From assembly GCA_003022655.1 (NCBI GenBank), contig PXSX01000199.1, positions 775-11,408 of the forward strand: 10,634 bases of DNA, written 5' to 3'. The translations under genes and the position numbers were made by a program. Shown one piece after another: positions 7,026-10,634 of the stretch. How positions within the stretch are numbered: position 1 is the stretch's first letter; every line of letters starts with the position of its first letter. This stretch comes from Bacteroidetes bacterium QH_1_64_81. GTDB taxonomy: Bacteria; Bacteroidota; Rhodothermia; Rhodothermales; Salinibacteraceae. Below the pieces are notes generated by a model, which ran no database searches, was not told the DNA's origin, and saw nothing but the letters and a program-made list of their open reading frames with translations.

Positions 7026-7184
7026 GAGGCACACAGGCCATCGAAACTACATCCAGCGAAAAGCCACGGGGCGACCCCATCGTTGTGAGCCGCCCCGGAG
7101 AGCGTCCCGGAATCGGAAGGCTGTAACGGACCGCCCCCCGTCACGTTGCACACCGGCGCGGGACGGCCCGGAACGAGGCGCGAT

Positions 7185-7226
7185 CGGGACCGCATGAGGT
7201 CTAGACGCCACCGCGCAGCGGTCCCG
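7185..7226. other. Inverted repeat between lspA and lepA
   Basis: CGGGACCGC (7185-7193) and GCGGTCCCG (7218-7226) are perfect 9-bp complements with a 24-nt loop that itself contains the palindrome GTCTAGAC (7199-7206). It lies about 30 nt beyond the lspA stop and about 160 nt before the lepA start. There is no T-tract after it on the minus strand, so a rho-independent terminator is not supported. An mRNA hairpin separating lspA from lepA is possible. Confidence 0.45.
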
Positions 7227-7256
7227 GACGGAAAGATGTCACCGAGGCTCAACCGT

Positions 7257-8003
7257 CTACGTATGCTCCTCCTGCACGGTCCAGAACGGCGCGTCGTTCT
7301 GAGGGACCGTTCCATTGGTGCGTCCGCAGGACGTCTGCTCCGACAGAGCCGACGGTACGCTCGGGGGCGAGCCGATGTCCCGCCCAAGGTCCGAAAACAC
7401 CGACGAGGGCACCTTTCGGGTCTGCACCGCCCGGCGTAGTGACGCCGCCTGTTTCCGCTTGCGCTCGGCCCGCCGACGGTCGTGAAAGGACTGGTGGAAG
7501 ATCAGGACCCCCACGACGCCGAGGACGATTGACATGTCGGCGACGTTCCAGATCGGGAAGAGCTCCAGGTACGAGCCTCCCACGAAGGGGATGCTCCGCG
7601 GAATGAAGCCCTGCCAGAGGCTCACGTGGATGAAGTCGACCACACGGCCGGTAAACCAGGGGCCGTAATCGAGGAGGACGCCGTAGAACACGCGGTCGAT
7701 GATGTTGCCGAGGGCTCCGCCGAGGATGAAGGCCAGGCTCCAGCGATAGGGGGCGTAGTCGTTCCGCACCTGATAGACGTACGCGGCCACGAGGACGGTC
7801 GCTACAAGCGAAAGAGCCGTCACGGTGCCGGGCGGGCCAATCGTGATCCCAAAGGCCATCCCCGGGTTTTCCGTGAAGGTCAACCGGAGCCAGTCTCCGA
7901 GAAGCGAAATGGACTGCTCGCGGTACATGAACTGCAGGACCGCCGCTTTGGTGGCCTGATCGAGGAGTACGATGGCCCCGGAAATCCAAAAGACGCGCAT
8001 CAT
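7257..8003 (-). CDS. lspA: Lipoprotein signal peptidase (signal peptidase II)
   Basis: This membrane aspartyl protease of 248 residues cleaves the signal peptide of diacylglyceryl-prolipoproteins before the modified cysteine. The conserved elements appear in order: LDQATK (14-19), TENPGMAFG (44-52), GGALGNIIDR (95-104), VVDFI with catalytic Asp123, and IWNVADMSI with catalytic Asp156. Four TM segments fit at about 5-23, 60-78, 88-106 and 152-170. The frame is open upstream to 8147, but those residues overlap the end of nadE and are unlike LspA, so I start at the ATG pair at 8003/8000, directly before the first TM segment. After the last TM segment comes a hydrophilic tail of about 74 residues, first Arg/Lys-rich, then Ser/Pro-rich; typical LspA ends near 160-170 residues. 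It lies 86 nt downstream of nadE on the same strand and is probably co-transcribed with it. Confidence 0.94.
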   Translation of the reverse strand: MMRVFWISGAIVLLDQATKAAVLQFMYREQSISLLGDWLRLTFTENPGMAFGITIGPPGTVTALSLVATVLVAAYVYQVRNDYAPYRWSLAFILGGALGNIIDRVFYGVLLDYGPWFTGRVVDFIHVSLWQGFIPRSIPFVGGSYLELFPIWNVADMSIVLGVVGVLIFHQSFHDRRRAERKRKQAASLRRAVQTRKVPSSVFSDLGRDIGSPPSVPSALSEQTSCGRTNGTVPQNDAPFWTVQEEHT

Positions 8004-8089
8004 TCGGTGGGTTGAGAGGAGTAAGGGAGCGGGGGACGCGTGCTTGGGTGGCGCCCGCAATGGAAGAATGGCGTGTAGCGCCGACGGTG

Positions 8090-9793
8090 CTACGAGCGTG
8101 AGACCGCCTCTTCGGCAGCGAGGGCTTCCCCGACCTCGCGGTCCCACTCCATGACAATGGGAATACGCCGGCCGATGCCGAAGGCTTTCTCCGTGACGCG
8201 GAGGCCAGGAGGGGCCTGACGACGCTTGTATTCGTTCTGGTCGACCTGACGGAGCACGTCACGCACGAGCTCTTCGTCAATGCCGGTCTCATTTACAATC
8301 GTGCCCAGCTCTTTCTTCTGCTCGATGTAGCGCTTCAGGATGGCGTCGAGCGTCTCGTAGGGCGGCAGCGTGTCGGTGTCTTTCTGCCCCTCCTTCAGCT
8401 CCGCCGACGGCGGCTTGTTGATCGTGTTCTGCGGGATCACGCTCCGTCCGGTCCGCTCGTTGATGTGGTGGGCCAGCCTGTAGACCCGTGTCTTAAGCAC
8501 GTCACTGAGGACGGCCACCCCGCCGTTTGTGTCGCCGTAGAGCGTGACGTAGCCGATGGCCATCTCGCTCTTGTTGCCCGTCGACAGTAGAAGGTGCCCG
8601 AACTTGTTGGAGAGGGCCATGAGCGTAACACCACGGGCGCGGGACTGGATGTTTTCCTCGGCCACACCGGGCTCGGTGCCCGCAAATTCGTCGGCCAGCA
8701 TCTCGTCGAAGGCGTCGACCGCCGGCTCGATGGAGATCTCCTTGAACTCGATGCCCAGGTTCTCGGCGAGCTGTTCCGAGTCGGTGACGGAGCCGTCCGA
8801 GGAGATCTCGGAGGGCATGGTGACGCCGACGACGCGCTCCGGCCCCAACGCCTCGACGGCCAACGCGCAGGTGACCGCCGAGTCGATCCCGCCGGAGAGG
8901 CCCATGAGCGCCTTGTCGAAGATGCCGGTCTTCTCGTAGTAATCGCGGATGCCGAGGACGAGGGCATCGTGTAGGTCGGCGACGGTGTCGCGGTCGGTCG
9001 TGCAGGCCTCCGTGGGGGCCTCGGTGTCCCAGAGGAGCAGATCCTCCTCGAACGAGGCGGCGCACGCCACCTGCGTGCCGTCGGCGGCGTGGACGCGGCT
9101 GTCGCCGTCGTAGATGATCTCGGTGTTGGCCCCCACTTGGTTGCAGAGGAGAAACGGCCGCTCGTGCCGGCGGCAGATGTGCTCTACCAGCTCATTTCGC
9201 ACTGTGTGCTTGCCGATTGAAAACGGCGAGGCGCTGATGTTGACGAAGAGGTCCGGATCCTGCGTCCCCAGCTCGGCGACTGGGTCACACTCGTAGCGGT
9301 GGCCGTTGTTGAAGCCCTCCGGGTGGTGCACGTTCCACATGTCCTCGCAGACGTGCAGCCCCAGCCGTACCCCGCGCCACTCCACGACGTTGCGTGTTTC
9401 GGCTGGGTCGAAGTGGCGGTGCTCGTCGAAGATATCGTAGGTGGGAAGCAGGGTCTTGCAAACACGGTCCTGCAGCTGCCCGTCTTCGAAGAGGAGGGCG
9501 GCGTTGTGGAGCGGCTTGCCGTGCGCATCGGGGTTGGGAACCGGCGCGCCGATGATGATCCCAAGGTCCGGCGGCACGTGCCGCGCGATGTAATCGACCG
9601 TCCGCTGCGTGGCTTTTCGGAAGAACGGATTCTCGAGAAGGTCCTCGGGGGGGTAGCCCGTCACGCTAAGTTCAGGAAAGACGACAAGATCGGCACCATG
9701 GTTGTGCGCCTGGCGCGCGTACTCGAGAATGAGCTCCCGGTTGCCTTCCAGGTCGCCGACGGTGGGATTAACCTGAGCAAGCGCAATGTTCAT
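8090..9793 (-). CDS. nadE: Glutamine-dependent NAD+ synthetase
   Basis: This 567-residue cytoplasmic enzyme amidates nicotinic acid adenine dinucleotide to NAD+ using ATP and glutamine, the last step of NAD+ synthesis. The N-terminal nitrilase-type glutaminase domain (about 1-260) carries the catalytic triad Glu41 (VFPELSVTGYPPEDLL), Lys113 (CKTLLPTYD) and Cys149 (HVCEDMWN). The C-terminal synthetase domain (about 275-560) carries the PP-loop SGGIDS at 300-305 and the conserved segments STGNKSEMAIGYVTLYGD and PPSAEL. Both domains and all key residues are intact, so ammonia should be delivered internally from glutamine. The acidic composition suits a halophile. ATG at 9793 starts directly at the nitrilase strand (MNIALAQVNPTVGD). 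It is the first recognisable gene of the minus-strand block; its promoter should lie in the less GC-rich region beyond 9793, but none is clear. Confidence 0.96.
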   Translation of the reverse strand: MNIALAQVNPTVGDLEGNRELILEYARQAHNHGADLVVFPELSVTGYPPEDLLENPFFRKATQRTVDYIARHVPPDLGIIIGAPVPNPDAHGKPLHNAALLFEDGQLQDRVCKTLLPTYDIFDEHRHFDPAETRNVVEWRGVRLGLHVCEDMWNVHHPEGFNNGHRYECDPVAELGTQDPDLFVNISASPFSIGKHTVRNELVEHICRRHERPFLLCNQVGANTEIIYDGDSRVHAADGTQVACAASFEEDLLLWDTEAPTEACTTDRDTVADLHDALVLGIRDYYEKTGIFDKALMGLSGGIDSAVTCALAVEALGPERVVGVTMPSEISSDGSVTDSEQLAENLGIEFKEISIEPAVDAFDEMLADEFAGTEPGVAEENIQSRARGVTLMALSNKFGHLLLSTGNKSEMAIGYVTLYGDTNGGVAVLSDVLKTRVYRLAHHINERTGRSVIPQNTINKPPSAELKEGQKDTDTLPPYETLDAILKRYIEQKKELGTIVNETGIDEELVRDVLRQVDQNEYKRRQAPPGLRVTEKAFGIGRRIPIVMEWDREVGEALAAEEAVSRS

Positions 9794-10634
9794 AGATCGA
9801 CCGGGGACGAGTGGATAAACAGATCAAACCAAATGAGACACGTGCGTATGCTCTTTAGCGTTCCAATATTTTCATGCGAGGGCACCTTCTATTTTCCTGC
9901 AGGCCTCCATCTTCGCAACCGCTTTACAAAGTATTCCATTTTGGATTCCGGATCCTGAAGGAGAAGTCAGCATTATACTTACTGCGCTTGGTCGAACCTG
10001 GAAATCAACTCTTCTAATAATCGGTGACGACCAGTGCTTGCACCGAAGACCCTCGCGTGCACGCTTCTCATCGGCGGTTCTATCGCAACTGACCGATCCG
10101 TCCAGCGACGACCGTGGAAGGAATCGTTCGAATTGGCATTTTGGAGTAGGGCACACATCGGTGGAACGGTCGCCGAACGCTTTGCACAAGCCGGTCACGG
10201 GGCTGCTCTCAGATCGGTCTCGTGGCGCATTTTTCGGCGCGCATGTTGAAAGCCTTCAACACGATCCACTAGGAGCACTCCAAGGATCAGGGCGCCCCCA
10301 CGAAGCCTCTTGACCAACGGCGATCATTTCCCTGGTGGGAAACAACGAGGCGGCGAAGAGCGTCGCTGCGAATCTCCTCGACTCAGGTTTGCTCCGATGG
10401 ACCGGGGCGGTTTAAGAGAGCGGATTCCTGACTGCTTACGGCTTTCTTGGAAATCTGAGTGCAGTTCTCCGAGGATCGGTTTCTCCTATTTGGGACGAGC
10501 AACGCGTCATGCGACGGCAAAATCGGAGAAGGAAGCCCCAATCGACCCTCTTCCTTAGTTGGGAGCACATCTTGAGAAAGGATTACTTATCAGGTCGAAT
10601 TTGGCAATTCACTTTCGCTGACCCTCACACGAAC
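9794..10634. other. Region without a supported gene, less GC-rich
   Basis: In 841 bases I find no convincing gene on either strand. Several open frames of 60-108 codons exist (for example 9872-10198 minus and 10310-10558 plus). They overlap one another in conflicting frames, lack the strong GC third-position pattern of the neighbours, and show no motif I recognise. By eye the segment is clearly richer in A and T than the rest, with stretches such as CCAATATTTTCATG near 9864. It should hold the nadE promoter near its left end. The rest may be decayed or horizontally acquired DNA, or the flank of a gene beyond the window. No tRNA-like or rRNA-like segment is visible. Confidence 0.6.

Noticed and set aside
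8004..8147. N-terminal extension of lspA to 8147
   Set aside because: The extra 48 residues overlap the end of nadE, lack LspA similarity and would place an Arg/Pro-rich segment before the first TM segment. The ATG pair at 8003/8000 fits the family.
9794..9960. Promoter for nadE with TTGGAA and a TACGCA-like box on the minus strand
   Set aside because: The boxes match neither the sigma-70 consensus nor the Bacteroidota -33/-7 pattern well enough to be told from chance.
9872..10198. Minus-strand open frame of 108 codons upstream of nadE
   Set aside because: It contains scattered Cys and Arg without any motif, no GC third-position bias and conflicting frames on the other strand. I see no evidence that it is coding or a transposase remnant.
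10509..10634. Plus-strand frame starting MRRQNRRRKP, open to the window edge
   Set aside because: It is only 42 codons, shows no recognisable domain and sits in a region of mixed frames. It could be the start of a gene, but nothing in the window supports it.

Overview
The window comes from a GC-rich bacterial chromosome. The protein set and the style of the proteins point to Bacteroidota/Rhodothermota, probably Salinibacter or a close relative. The evidence is the long LepB with its conserved region after the catalytic serine, the acidic Asp/Glu-rich soluble proteins expected of a salt-in halophile, the lack of clear Shine-Dalgarno sequences, and a repeat containing the GTCATTTCGAG...CTCGAGAAATC-type motif that I recall as common in Bacteroidota. 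The genus is an inference; the domain-level gene calls are solid.

Layout from left to right. The C-terminal end of an unidentified plus-strand gene (1-110) is followed by a spacer with a 7-bp tandem array (211-256). Next, on the plus strand, is a two-TM potassium-channel/RCK protein (308-1357), whose stop codon lies at the edge of an interspersed palindromic repeat (copy A, 1353-1531). Then comes a secreted L,D-transpeptidase (1618-2595). It converges on a minus-strand block that reads, in transcription order, nadE (9793-8090), lspA (8003-7257), a damaged lepA (7025-5314), a repeat-filled gap (5313-4806, repeat copy B), a secreted protein of unknown function (4805-3927) and lepB (3873-2626). 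The last 841 bases (9794-10634) hold no convincing gene and look less GC-rich.

The minus-strand genes are linked by theme. lspA (signal peptidase II) and lepB (signal peptidase I) are the two enzymes that remove export signals. lepA is often the neighbour of lepB in bacteria, and nadE is a housekeeping NAD+ synthetase. The plus-strand transpeptidase and the unknown minus-strand protein both carry export signals and would be clients of LepB.

The most notable points are three. lepA carries an out-of-frame internal deletion of about 103 nt that removes a highly conserved segment. Two inverted copies of a nested-palindrome repeat bracket a 3.4-kb segment that could in principle invert. The potassium channel has a non-canonical selectivity filter (TIGFQ). 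I saw no RNA gene, CRISPR array, complete insertion sequence or defence cassette, and nothing that amounts to a new multi-gene system.
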